A stretch of 31,222 bases of DNA from the NCBI GenBank assembly GCA_964455285.1, contig CAYVVG010000047.1, positions 1 through 31,222 on the forward strand, in the 5' to 3' direction. The position numbers and the translations under genes were made by a program. Numbering within the stretch: the first letter of the stretch is position 1; each line of letters starts with the position of its first letter. Shown one piece after another: positions 8,342-17,006 of this stretch. The notes under the pieces were generated by a model. It ran no database searches. It was not told the origin of the DNA and worked only from the letters and a program-made list of their open reading frames with translations. The DNA comes from CAIVAT01 sp964455285 (GTDB taxonomy: Bacteria; Bacteroidota; Bacteroidia; Bacteroidales; FEN-979).

Positions 8342-11300
8342 ATGGTCGATTTCGTACACCTTCATCTGCATACGCAATACTCTATTCTCGACGGCGCCTG
8401 CCGGATCAGGGAAATGGTCGGCAAGGCTGTGTCGCTGGGAATGAAGGGGGTGGCGGTGACCGATCATGGCAACCTGTTCGGGATCAAGGAGTTTTCGGAG
8501 GCTGCCTCAAAGCACAAGGACTTCAAGCCCATCTTCGGTTGCGAGACATACGTGGCGAGGCGTTCCCGGTTCGACAAGACCGACCCGGCCGACCGGAAGG
8601 GCGACCACCTCATCCTGCTGGCAAAAAACGCGACGGGGTACCGGAACCTGATGCGGCTGATCTCTTACTCCTGGACCGAAGGCCATTATTACAAACCCCG
8701 CATCGATAAAGAGTTGCTGAAGCAGTACCACGAGGGCCTCATCGCTTCGTCGGCCTGCCTGGCCGGGGAGATCCCGCGGGCGATCCATGCCGGGAACCTC
8801 CCGAAAGCCGAACGTGCACTGATGGAGTACCGGGAGTTGTTCGGCGACGATTTCTACCTGGAATTGATGCGCCACCCCGCTTCGGACCCGACGCGCGACA
8901 GGGAGGTGTACAAGCGGCAGATGGCGGTGGGAGAAGCGCTGGTGCAACTCGCCCGAAGGCATGGAGTGAAACTGATCGCCACCAACGACGTTCATTTTCT
9001 GAACGAGATCGATGCCGAGGCGCACGATCGCCTGCTGTGCGTGAACACGGGAAAATTCATGGACGATCCCGAGCGGATGCGTTACACCGGTCAGGAGTGG
9101 TTCAAATCGAAGGAGGAGATGAACACCCTCTTTGCCGATATCCCCGAGGCTCTTGAAAATACGCTCGAGATCCTGGCCAAGGTGGAAATGTACAGCCTGA
9201 ACCGCGATCCGATCATGCCCGATTTTCCGCTGCCGGACAACTTCACGGATCCCGATGAATACCTCCGTCACCTGACCTACGAAGGGGCAAAGAACAGGTA
9301 CCCGGTGCTGACCGCTGAAATCACCGACCGCATCGATTTCGAGCTGACCACCATTAAAAAGATGGGTTATCCCGGTTACTTTCTGATCGTGCAGGATTTT
9401 CTCCGCGCCGCACGCGAAATGGGGGTGTCGGTCGGACCGGGCCGGGGATCGGCCGCCGGTTCGGTGGTGGCCTACTGCACCCGGATCACCGATGTCGACC
9501 CCATGCGTTTCGACCTTCTTTTCGAACGGTTCCTCAACCCCGACCGCGTTTCCATGCCCGACATCGACATCGACTTCGACGAGGACGGGCGGGACAAAGT
9601 GCTGAAATGGGTGGTCGAAAAATACGGCCACGACAAAGTCGCCCAGGTGATCACCTTCGGGACCATGGCGGCCAAGGGGGCGATCCGCGACGTCGGCCGC
9701 GTTCAGCGCCTGCCGCTGGATGAGGTGAACAAACTGGCCAAGATGGTGCCCGCCCGGCCCGGCATCACGCTGAAGGACGCTTACGAAGAGGTGCCCGAGC
9801 TGAAGGCTGCGCGCTCCTCCTCGAACCAGCTCGTGTCGGAAACCCTGCGCTATGCCGACAGCCTCGAAGGGTCGGTACGCCAGACCGGGATCCATGCCTG
9901 CGGCATCATCATCAGCCGCGACGACCTGATGGAGTATATCCCGGTGACCACCTCCAAGGAGTCGGATCTTCTGGTGACGCAGTATGACGGCACCTACATC
10001 GAGAAGGTGGGGATGCTCAAGATGGATTTCCTCGGTCTCAAGACCCTGGCCATCATCAAGGATGCAGTGAAGAACATCCGCGAATCGAAAGGCATCGAGA
10101 TCGATCCCGAAAACCTCCCGCTCGACGATCCGGAAACCTATGAACTGTTCAGCCAGGGCCGGACCACCGGGGTGTTCCAGTTCGAGTCGGACGGGATGAA
10201 AAAATATCTCAGGGAGCTGAAACCCAATAAGATCGAGGACCTGATCGCCATGAACGCCCTCTACCGTCCCGGGCCCATGGACTACATCCCCAGCTTCATC
10301 GCCCGGAAGCATGGCCGGGAAAGGATCACCTACGATATCCCGGTGATGGAGAAGTACCTGAAGGACACGTACGGGATCACGGTTTACCAGGAACAGGTGA
10401 TGCTCCTGTCGCAGGAACTGGCAGGGTTCACCAAGGGGCAGGCCGACTCCCTGCGCAAGGCGATGGGCAAGAAGATCGAGGCGATGATGAACGATCTCAG
10501 GCCGAAGTTCTTCGACGGCTGCAAGGCCAACGGCCACGATCCCGCCATCGTCAACAAGATCTGGAAGGACTGGGAGGCCTTTGCCAATTACGCCTTCAAT
10601 AAGTCGCACTCCACCTGTTATGCTTACGTGGCCTACCGGATGGCCTGGCTGAAAGCACACTACCCCGCCGAATTCATGGCTGCGGTTCTGAGCCGCAACA
10701 TCACCGACCTCAAAGAGATCACCCTGTTCCTCGACGAGTGCAAACGGATGCAGGTGCCGGTGCTGGGGCCTGATGTGAACGAAAGCGCCGCCACCTTCGT
10801 CGCCAATAAAAGGGGAGAGATCCGGTTTGGCATGGCCGGGATCAAGAACGTCGGAGAATCGGCCGTCCAGAGCATCGTCGCGGAACGCACGGCCAACGGA
10901 CCCTTTGCCAGCATTTTCGACCTGACCCGCCGCATCAACTCCCACCTCATCAACAAGCGGTGCCTGGAGTCGCTGGCCCGGGCTGGGGCCTTCGACTGCT
11001 TCGACAACAGCCACCGGGCGCAGTATTTTCACCAGGAGAACGGTGAGGATACGATCTTTTTGGAGAAGATCATCCGGCATGCCACCGATTACCACGCCCG
11101 GAAGGATTCGGTGCAGCAGTCGCTGTTCGGGGAGGCCGAGGAGGTGCAGTTCAGGGAGATCACGCTGCCCGACTGCCGCCCCTGGTCGAAACTCGAGCAG
11201 CTGAAGTTTGAAAAAGAGGTGACGGGCTTTTACATGTCGGGCCATCCGCTCGACGATTTCCGGTTCGAGATGGACCAGTTTTGCTCCAAGACGATCGATG

Positions 11301-11845
11301 ACCTGAAACAGGACCTGAAACCCCTGAAGGGGAAGGAGGTCACCTTTGCCGGGATCGTCATCGAAGCCAACCACCGTGTGGGAAAGAACGGGAAGCCCTA
11401 CGGTTCGTTCATGGTGGAAGATTATACCAATTTCATCTCGCTTACCTTGTTTTCGGAGGAATATCTGAAGTGGAAACACCTGCTCGACGAGGGACGGTAT
11501 GTTTTCCTGAAGGCAAGGATTGAAGCCCGTTTCGACAATCCCGATCAATTGAACATCCGCGTGTCGCACGTGACCTTGCTGCAGGAGGTCCTCGAAAAGT
11601 TCTCCAAAGTGATTACGGTCACGGTCAGCCTGGAGGAGGTACGGCCGGTGCTCATCCACCGGCTCCACGACCTGGTAAAGAGTCACAGGGGCCGCTGCAG
11701 CATGCGCTTCCGGATCCAGGATCCCGATGAGAATATCGTCATCGACCTTCCCAGCAAGAAACACCGGGTGAACCCCAGGGAGATGTTACAGTCCCTGGCC
11801 GAAATCCCGGAGGTGCAGATTCAGGTCTTCGGGGAAGTCCTATGA
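8342..11845 (+). CDS. dnaE: DNA polymerase III alpha subunit
   Basis: 1167 residues, close to the E. coli DnaE length (1160). It is the replicative polymerase subunit. The N-terminal PHP domain keeps what look like all metal ligands: HLHLH (6-10), TDHGN (40-44), GCE (66-68), GDH (His89) and NDVH (Asp216, His218). The polymerase core has GPGRGSAAGSVVAY and the catalytic PDIDIDFDED near 405-412, with KMDFLGLKT later. Helix-hairpin-helix DNA binding and a C-terminal OB fold (VTFAGIVIEANHRVGKNGKPYG) follow. An intact PHP site differs from the degenerate one in E. coli and suggests possible built-in 3'-5' exonuclease activity (inference). It is the first gene of a plus-strand series with trxA and DUF58. 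A 1085-codon frame opposite it is a shadow. Confidence 0.98.
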   Translation: MVDFVHLHLHTQYSILDGACRIREMVGKAVSLGMKGVAVTDHGNLFGIKEFSEAASKHKDFKPIFGCETYVARRSRFDKTDPADRKGDHLILLAKNATGYRNLMRLISYSWTEGHYYKPRIDKELLKQYHEGLIASSACLAGEIPRAIHAGNLPKAERALMEYRELFGDDFYLELMRHPASDPTRDREVYKRQMAVGEALVQLARRHGVKLIATNDVHFLNEIDAEAHDRLLCVNTGKFMDDPERMRYTGQEWFKSKEEMNTLFADIPEALENTLEILAKVEMYSLNRDPIMPDFPLPDNFTDPDEYLRHLTYEGAKNRYPVLTAEITDRIDFELTTIKKMGYPGYFLIVQDFLRAAREMGVSVGPGRGSAAGSVVAYCTRITDVDPMRFDLLFERFLNPDRVSMPDIDIDFDEDGRDKVLKWVVEKYGHDKVAQVITFGTMAAKGAIRDVGRVQRLPLDEVNKLAKMVPARPGITLKDAYEEVPELKAARSSSNQLVSETLRYADSLEGSVRQTGIHACGIIISRDDLMEYIPVTTSKESDLLVTQYDGTYIEKVGMLKMDFLGLKTLAIIKDAVKNIRESKGIEIDPENLPLDDPETYELFSQGRTTGVFQFESDGMKKYLRELKPNKIEDLIAMNALYRPGPMDYIPSFIARKHGRERITYDIPVMEKYLKDTYGITVYQEQVMLLSQELAGFTKGQADSLRKAMGKKIEAMMNDLRPKFFDGCKANGHDPAIVNKIWKDWEAFANYAFNKSHSTCYAYVAYRMAWLKAHYPAEFMAAVLSRNITDLKEITLFLDECKRMQVPVLGPDVNESAATFVANKRGEIRFGMAGIKNVGESAVQSIVAERTANGPFASIFDLTRRINSHLINKRCLESLARAGAFDCFDNSHRAQYFHQENGEDTIFLEKIIRHATDYHARKDSVQQSLFGEAEEVQFREITLPDCRPWSKLEQLKFEKEVTGFYMSGHPLDDFRFEMDQFCSKTIDDLKQDLKPLKGKEVTFAGIVIEANHRVGKNGKPYGSFMVEDYTNFISLTLFSEEYLKWKHLLDEGRYVFLKARIEARFDNPDQLNIRVSHVTLLQEVLEKFSKVITVTVSLEEVRPVLIHRLHDLVKSHRGRCSMRFRIQDPDENIVIDLPSKKHRVNPREMLQSLAEIPEVQIQVFGEVL

Positions 11846-11876
11846 TTTGTGACCCGTCACGCGTCCCTTTTTTTCT

Positions 11877-11884
11877 TACTTTTA
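11877..11884 (+). promoter_or_regulatory. Possible -7 element of trxA
   Basis: TACTTTTA, one mismatch from TAnnTTTG, directly after a run of seven T, 36 bases before the trxA ATG. No -33 at normal spacing. Confidence 0.35.
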
Positions 11885-11919
11885 CAACCTGAAAGAGAAT
11901 CACTATTAATCATTGCTAT

Positions 11920-12237
11920 ATGTTCGAAAAATTCACGGATGCCAATTTTGAAGGATTGGTGATCAAAAGTGACAAGCTTGCCGTCGTGGACCTGTCGGCC
12001 GAGTGGTGCGGACCCTGCCGCATGGTTTCCCCCATCATCCATGAACTGGCCGCCGAATACGAAGGCCGTATCGTGGCCGGTGAACTGAATGTGGACGAGA
12101 ATCCTGCCACGACTGCCCTGTACCGGGTCCGGAATATTCCCACGGTGCTGTTCATCAAAGGCGGCCAGGTGGTCGATAAGCAGGTGGGGGCCGTACCCAA
12201 AGCCTCCTATAAGGCGATGATCGAGAAATATATTTAA
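11920..12237 (+). CDS. trxA: Thioredoxin
   Basis: 105 residues, the standard size of a one-domain cytosolic thioredoxin without signal peptide. The active site WCGPC is at 29-33 with the preceding VDLSAEW strand, and the cis-proline segment RNIPTVLFIKGG is in place. It reduces protein disulfides with thioredoxin reductase and NADPH. The stop codon shares its last base with the start of the DUF58 gene (TAATG), implying translational coupling. It begins 74 bases after dnaE. Confidence 0.97.
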   Translation: MFEKFTDANFEGLVIKSDKLAVVDLSAEWCGPCRMVSPIIHELAAEYEGRIVAGELNVDENPATTALYRVRNIPTVLFIKGGQVVDKQVGAVPKASYKAMIEKYI

Positions 12238-13172
12238 TGCCCTATACGATTGAACAAAGCCGCCTGGAGCAGTTTTCCCCGCTGGAATTCCTTGCCCGCC
12301 AGGTAGTCGAAGGCTTTATCACGGGATTGCACAAGAGCCCGTTCCACGGGTTCAGCGTGGAGTTTGCCGAGCATCGGTTGTACAACCCGGGTGAATCGAT
12401 CCGGTCGATCGATTGGAAGTTGTATGGCCGTACCGATCGCCTTTATACCAAGCGGTATGAGGAGGAAACCAACCTGCGGTGCCAGGTGTTCATCGACAAC
12501 TCAGGTTCGATGTACTATCCCGTGGTTGAAAAACCCGACATCGACCACCCCAACAAGATCACCTTTTCGGTATATGTTGCTGCTGCGTTGATCTATCTCC
12601 TTCATAAACAACGTGATGCGGCAGGGATCAGCGTTTTCTCCGATACGGTGGAACTGCATACACCCACCCGGTCGAACGCCGTCCATCACCGGTACCTCTT
12701 TTCAGAGCTCGACAAGCTGCTGGTGCCCAGATCCCCGGAAAAGCACAAAGGGACACAGGTGGCCAGGACCATCCATGAACTGGCTGAACGGATCCATAAG
12801 CGTTCGCTCGTTCTCATTTTCAGCGACATGTTCGACCGGTCGGACCGGCCCGACGAGATGTTTTCCGCTCTTCAGCACCTGAAACACAACAAGCACGAGG
12901 TCATCCTTTTCCATGTCGTGGATAAACGCATGGAGATCGATTTCGCCTTCGACGACCGGCCCTACAGGTTCATCGACCTGGAATCGGGCGAACAGCTGAA
13001 GGTCCATCCCTCCGCATTGCGCGACCGCTATATCGAATCGCTGGCAAAGTTCCGCAGTGACCTGAAACTGCGCTGCGGGCAGTACCACATCGACCTCATC
13101 GAGGCCGACATCCATGCCGGTTTCGAGCAGGTCCTGCTGCCGTACCTTGTGAAGAGGAGCCGGCTGTTTTGA
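12237..13172 (+). CDS. DUF58 (von Willebrand A-like) protein
   Basis: 311 residues, soluble, no membrane segment. The family signature of DUF58 is visible: GFSVEFAEHRLYNPGESIRSIDWKLYGR near 40-65 (the conserved 'R.Y.PGD..R.IDW' block), then a vWA-like metal site with IDNSGSM (Asp87, Ser89, Ser91). In many bacteria DUF58 proteins work beside MoxR AAA ATPases and Bat proteins in complex assembly or stress tolerance, but no MoxR gene is in this window. It overlaps trxA by one base, so the two are made together; the functional link is not known. Confidence 0.9.
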   Translation: MPYTIEQSRLEQFSPLEFLARQVVEGFITGLHKSPFHGFSVEFAEHRLYNPGESIRSIDWKLYGRTDRLYTKRYEEETNLRCQVFIDNSGSMYYPVVEKPDIDHPNKITFSVYVAAALIYLLHKQRDAAGISVFSDTVELHTPTRSNAVHHRYLFSELDKLLVPRSPEKHKGTQVARTIHELAERIHKRSLVLIFSDMFDRSDRPDEMFSALQHLKHNKHEVILFHVVDKRMEIDFAFDDRPYRFIDLESGEQLKVHPSALRDRYIESLAKFRSDLKLRCGQYHIDLIEADIHAGFEQVLLPYLVKRSRLF

Positions 13173-13197
13173 CCTACCCTTATTTTTAGTACTTTTG
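13168..13197 (+). promoter_or_regulatory. Promoter of valS
   Basis: TTTG (13168-13171), 18 bases, TACTTTTG (13190-13197): both elements match the Bacteroidota consensus, with spacing one base shorter than typical. The -33 element overlaps the end of the DUF58 gene. The predicted leader is about 50 bases. Confidence 0.6.
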
Positions 13198-13224
13198 CCG
13201 CTTCAAAAAATATCAGGAAACATC

Positions 13225-13246
13225 GAAGTAGCGAAATAGCGAAAAT
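13225..13246. repeat. Short phrase GAAGTAGCGAAATAGCGAAA
   Basis: Two and a half imperfect copies of AGTAGCGAA / ATAGCGAAA in the leader between the valS promoter and ATG. It is of the same simple, word-like type as the phrases at 2888, 8223 and 14561. Confidence 0.4.
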
Positions 13247-13255
13247 ATTCATTGT

Positions 13256-15901
13256 ATGGAAATTGCCTCGAAGTACGATCCCTCCGGTGTGGAGGATAAA
13301 TGGTACGACTACTGGATGAAACAGGGTTTCTTTCATTCGGTCCCCGACGACCGGGAACCCTATTGCATTGTGATCCCCCCGCCCAACGTGACAGGTGTTC
13401 TGCACATGGGTCACATGCTCAACAATACGATCCAGGATATATTCGTACGCCGGGCACGCATGATGGGTAAGAACGCCTGCTGGGTGCCGGGCACCGACCA
13501 TGCCTCCATCGCCACCGAGGCCAAGGTCGTGGCCAGGCTCCGCGAACAGGGCATCGACAAATCAAAGCTGACACGCGAAGAGTTCCTCGGCCATGTCTGG
13601 GAATGGAAGACGAAATACGGGGGGATCATCCTCGAGCAACTGAAAAAGCTGGGCGCCTCCTGCGACTGGGACCGTACCTGTTTTACCATGGACGATTCGC
13701 TGTACCAGTCGGTGATCGATGTGTTCATCGACCTTTACAACAAGGGGCTGATCTACCGGGGCATCCGCATGGTCAACTGGGATCCGAAGGCCCTGACGGC
13801 GGTGTCGGATGAAGAGGTGAACTACAAGGAGGTCAACTCCAAACTCTATTATGTGCGGTACCGGGTGGAAGGAACCACCGACGAGTGGATCACCATCGCC
13901 ACCACCCGGCCGGAGACCATCCTGGGCGACACCGCCATCTGCGTGCATCCGGAAGACGACCGTTACCGGCATCTCCGCGGGAAACGGATCCTGGTGCCGC
14001 TGATCAACCGGGCTGTGCCGGTGATCTTCGACGAATATGTCGACCGGGAGTTCGGTACCGGCGCCCTCAAGGTCACACCGGCCCACGACATCAACGACTA
14101 CAACCTCGGCATGAAGTATAAGTTGGAGGTCATCGACACCTTCAACCCCGACGGGACGATGAGCGAAGCCGCGCAGCTGTTCATCGGGGAGGACCGTTTC
14201 GCGGTCAGGAAAAAGATCACGGAAGAACTGAAAGCCGCCGGCCATATTGTAAAGATTGAAGAGTACATCAATAAGGTGGGCTATTCCGAACGGACCGACG
14301 AAGTGATCGAGCCGAGAATCTCGATGCAGTGGTTCATGAAGATGAAGGAATTGGCCCGGCCGGCGCTGGACATGGTGGAAAGTGACCAAATCCTCTTTCA
14401 TCCCCCGAAGTACAAGAACATGTACCGCCACTGGATGGAAAATGTGACCGACTGGTGCATCTCGCGGCAACTCTGGTGGGGACAGCGCATCCCGGCGTAC
14501 TACCTCCCCAACGGCGACTTCATCGTAGCAAGAAACAAAGAGGAAGCACTGGTCCAGGCAAGATCGAAGATCGGAGATCGTACATCGGAGATCACCCCCG
14601 AGGATCTCCGCCAGGACGACGATGTGCTCGACACCTGGTTCTCGAGCTGGCTCTGGCCCATCTCGGTTTTCGACGGCATCCGGCATCCCGATAACCCCGA
14701 TATCCGGTATTATTACCCCACCAACGACCTGATCACCGCACCCGAGATCATCTTTTTCTGGGTCGCCCGCATGATCATGGCCGGATGGGAATACAGGAAA
14801 GAGATCCCTTTTAAGAATGTCTATTTCACCGGCATCGTACGCGACAAACTGGGCCGAAAGATGTCGAAGCAGCTCGGCAATTCGCCCGAGCCGCTCGAAC
14901 TGATCGCCCGCAACGGGGCCGATGCGGTGCGCGTGGGGATGCTCCTCTGTTCGCCCGCCGGCAACGACCTTCTTTACGACGATGCGCTGATCGAACAGGG
15001 GCGCAATTTCTGCAACAAGCTATGGAACGCGATGCGCCTGGTGAAGGGATGGGAGGTCGACGAAGCCCTGGCTCAGCCGGATGTAAACAGGGTGTCGGTG
15101 GAATGGTTCGGGGCCGCATTCAATGCGGGACTGATGAACATCAACGCGCTGTTCGACGACTACCGGCTTTCGGAAGCGCTGATGGCCACCTATAAACTGG
15201 TCTGGGACGACTTCTGTTCGTGGTTCCTTGAAATGATCAAACCGGCTTACCAGCAGCCAATCGACCGCCCGACTTTGGAGGCGGTGGCTGGCTATTTCGA
15301 CAAACTTCTCCGGGTGCTGCATCCCTTCATGCCCTTCATAACGGAGGAGATATGGCAGGTAATCGACGACCGGGAACCCGGCGACTCGATCATGATCCGG
15401 CCGCAGCCCTTACCCGAACCGTTTGATGAGTCGATGGTTGCACGGTTTGCCTTGGCCGAAGAGGTGATCATGGCCATCCGCAATGTCAGGAAAGAGAAGA
15501 ATATTCCGCAGAAGGAGTCCATCCGCCTCTTTATCCGGAAAAACAACAACGAATCGCCCGACACCACCTTCGACGGGCTGGTCGCCAAGATGTGCAACCT
15601 GGAAGAACTGGGTTACGTCGCGGACAAGGTAGAGGGAGCGCTCACTTTTGTTGTCGGCGCCACCGAATTCTTCATCCCGCTGAGCGGAGAGGTGGATGCC
15701 GCCGAAGAGATCCGGAAACTCGGTGAGGAACTGTCGTATGCCCGCGGTTTCCTCGGCAAGGTGATGGAAAAGCTGAACAATGAGCGGTTCGTGAACAACG
15801 CGCCTGCCGCGGTGGTGGAGGCCGAGCGGAAAAAGCAGGAGGATGCCCTCGCAAAGATCCGGGTCCTCGAGGCACAGATCGCCGGCCTGTCCGGATCATA
15901 G
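13256..15901 (+). CDS. valS: Valyl-tRNA synthetase
   Basis: 881 residues, class I aminoacyl-tRNA synthetase that charges tRNA-Val. The HIGH motif is HMGH (50-53, in PPPNVTGVLHMGHMLN), the KMSKS motif is KMSKQ (535-539). The editing (CP1) domain is present (TTRPETILGDTAICVHPED) and so is the catalytic ENVTDWCISRQLWWGQRIPAYY block. The anticodon domain includes HPFMPFITEEIWQ. The C-terminal about 65 residues form the usual coiled-coil arm (ELSYARGFLGKVMEKL). The segment ARSKIGDRTSEITPED (about 435-450), just before DLRQDDDVLDTWFSSW, is encoded by a low-complexity repeat phrase but keeps the reading frame. It has its own promoter, followed 27 bases later by the SDR gene. Confidence 0.98.
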   Translation: MEIASKYDPSGVEDKWYDYWMKQGFFHSVPDDREPYCIVIPPPNVTGVLHMGHMLNNTIQDIFVRRARMMGKNACWVPGTDHASIATEAKVVARLREQGIDKSKLTREEFLGHVWEWKTKYGGIILEQLKKLGASCDWDRTCFTMDDSLYQSVIDVFIDLYNKGLIYRGIRMVNWDPKALTAVSDEEVNYKEVNSKLYYVRYRVEGTTDEWITIATTRPETILGDTAICVHPEDDRYRHLRGKRILVPLINRAVPVIFDEYVDREFGTGALKVTPAHDINDYNLGMKYKLEVIDTFNPDGTMSEAAQLFIGEDRFAVRKKITEELKAAGHIVKIEEYINKVGYSERTDEVIEPRISMQWFMKMKELARPALDMVESDQILFHPPKYKNMYRHWMENVTDWCISRQLWWGQRIPAYYLPNGDFIVARNKEEALVQARSKIGDRTSEITPEDLRQDDDVLDTWFSSWLWPISVFDGIRHPDNPDIRYYYPTNDLITAPEIIFFWVARMIMAGWEYRKEIPFKNVYFTGIVRDKLGRKMSKQLGNSPEPLELIARNGADAVRVGMLLCSPAGNDLLYDDALIEQGRNFCNKLWNAMRLVKGWEVDEALAQPDVNRVSVEWFGAAFNAGLMNINALFDDYRLSEALMATYKLVWDDFCSWFLEMIKPAYQQPIDRPTLEAVAGYFDKLLRVLHPFMPFITEEIWQVIDDREPGDSIMIRPQPLPEPFDESMVARFALAEEVIMAIRNVRKEKNIPQKESIRLFIRKNNNESPDTTFDGLVAKMCNLEELGYVADKVEGALTFVVGATEFFIPLSGEVDAAEEIRKLGEELSYARGFLGKVMEKLNNERFVNNAPAAVVEAERKKQEDALAKIRVLEAQIAGLSGS
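14561..14594. repeat. AGATCGGAGATC-type phrase inside valS
   Basis: AGATCGAAGATCGGAGATCG followed by TACATCGGAGATC: four copies of an AGATCG/CGGAGATC word in 34 bases, inside the valS frame. It looks like the simple intergenic phrases elsewhere in this window rather than ordinary coding DNA. Confidence 0.65.
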
Positions 15902-15928
15902 ATACAACCTTATAACCTCTTTTAGATT

Positions 15929-16978
15929 ATGATGATCATTGATAAGAACAAACCGGTGATGATCTCCGGGGCTACCGGCTATGTCGGCAGCCATATCGTC
16001 GCCCGGCTGCTGAGCGAAGGGATCACGGTGCATGCCCCCGTGCGGCATCCTGAGAACCGTGAATCGGTGAGGCACCTCGACGAACTTGCAAAATCGTCGC
16101 CGGGAAAGATCCGCTTCTTCAAAGCCGACCTGCTGGCACCCGGCACCTACGACGAGGCCATGGCGGGATGCGAGCTGGTCATGCACACCGCTTCCCCCTT
16201 CATCTTGAACGTGAAGGATCCGCAGAAAGACCTCGTCGATCCGGCGCTTCAGGGTACGAAAAACGTGTTGGGTTCGGTCAACCGCACCCCCTCCGTCAAA
16301 CGGGTCGTACTGACCAGCAGCGTGGCGGCCATCATCGGCGATGCGAAGGACTGCCTGGCATACCCGGGAGGGATGGCCACGGAAGAAAACTGGAACACCA
16401 CCTCGACACTTGCCCACCAGCCATATCCCTACTCAAAGACAGTGGCGGAGAAGCTGGCCTGGGAGATGAACGGGGCGCAGTCGCGCTGGGACCTTGTGGT
16501 GATCAACCCGTCGCTGGTCCTCGGCCCGGGCATTTCTCCCCATGCCACCTCCGAAAGCTTCAGCCTGGTGAGGCAGTTGGGTAACGGGAAAATGAAGCAG
16601 GGTGCCCCCGACTTTTCCATCGGTGTGGTCGATGTCAGGGATGTCGCCGAGGCCCATTTTCGCGCCGGTTTCACCCCGGGCGCATCCGGCAGGCACATCA
16701 TTTCGGCCGAAAATACCGATTTCCTGACCCTGTCCGGGTTCCTGCACAGAGAGTTCGGGAATGCCTATCCCTTTCCTTCGAAGCTCATTCCCAAATGGAT
16801 GATCTGGCTGCTGGCGCCGGCAGCCGGGTTCACCCGGAAGATGGTCCGCCTCAATGTCGGCTATCCCTGGAAAGCAGATAACTCCAAAAGCATCCGTGAA
16901 CTGGGCATGCAGTACCGCCCGGTCGATGAATCGGTCACGGCACTCTTCCGCCAGTTGATCGAAAGCAAATCGTTATAG
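15929..16978 (+). CDS. NAD(P)-dependent extended SDR reductase (dihydroflavonol 4-reductase/epimerase-like)
   Basis: 349 residues, soluble. The Rossmann fold has GATGYVGS (14-21) and, in the catalytic site, Tyr166 and Lys170 (YPYSK) followed by TVAEKLAWE, with LTSSVAAI supplying the Ser. These are features of the extended SDR family near dihydroflavonol-4-reductase and aldehyde reductases. It likely reduces a carbonyl with NAD(P)H; the substrate cannot be inferred. It lies between valS (27 bases upstream) and typA (28 bases downstream) in the same direction, with no relation to either function. ATG codons at 15929 and 15932 are both possible starts. Confidence 0.9.
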   Translation: MMIIDKNKPVMISGATGYVGSHIVARLLSEGITVHAPVRHPENRESVRHLDELAKSSPGKIRFFKADLLAPGTYDEAMAGCELVMHTASPFILNVKDPQKDLVDPALQGTKNVLGSVNRTPSVKRVVLTSSVAAIIGDAKDCLAYPGGMATEENWNTTSTLAHQPYPYSKTVAEKLAWEMNGAQSRWDLVVINPSLVLGPGISPHATSESFSLVRQLGNGKMKQGAPDFSIGVVDVRDVAEAHFRAGFTPGASGRHIISAENTDFLTLSGFLHREFGNAYPFPSKLIPKWMIWLLAPAAGFTRKMVRLNVGYPWKADNSKSIRELGMQYRPVDESVTALFRQLIESKSL

Positions 16979-17006
16979 AACCCGGTATTACTGAATCATC
17001 CTATCC

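Noticed and set aside
8507..11764. 1085-codon open frame antisense to dnaE
   Set aside because: It mirrors dnaE codon structure in a GC-rich gene, has no domain pattern, and dnaE itself is certain.
13562..14686. 374-codon frame antisense to valS
   Set aside because: Shadow frame with no recognisable domain.
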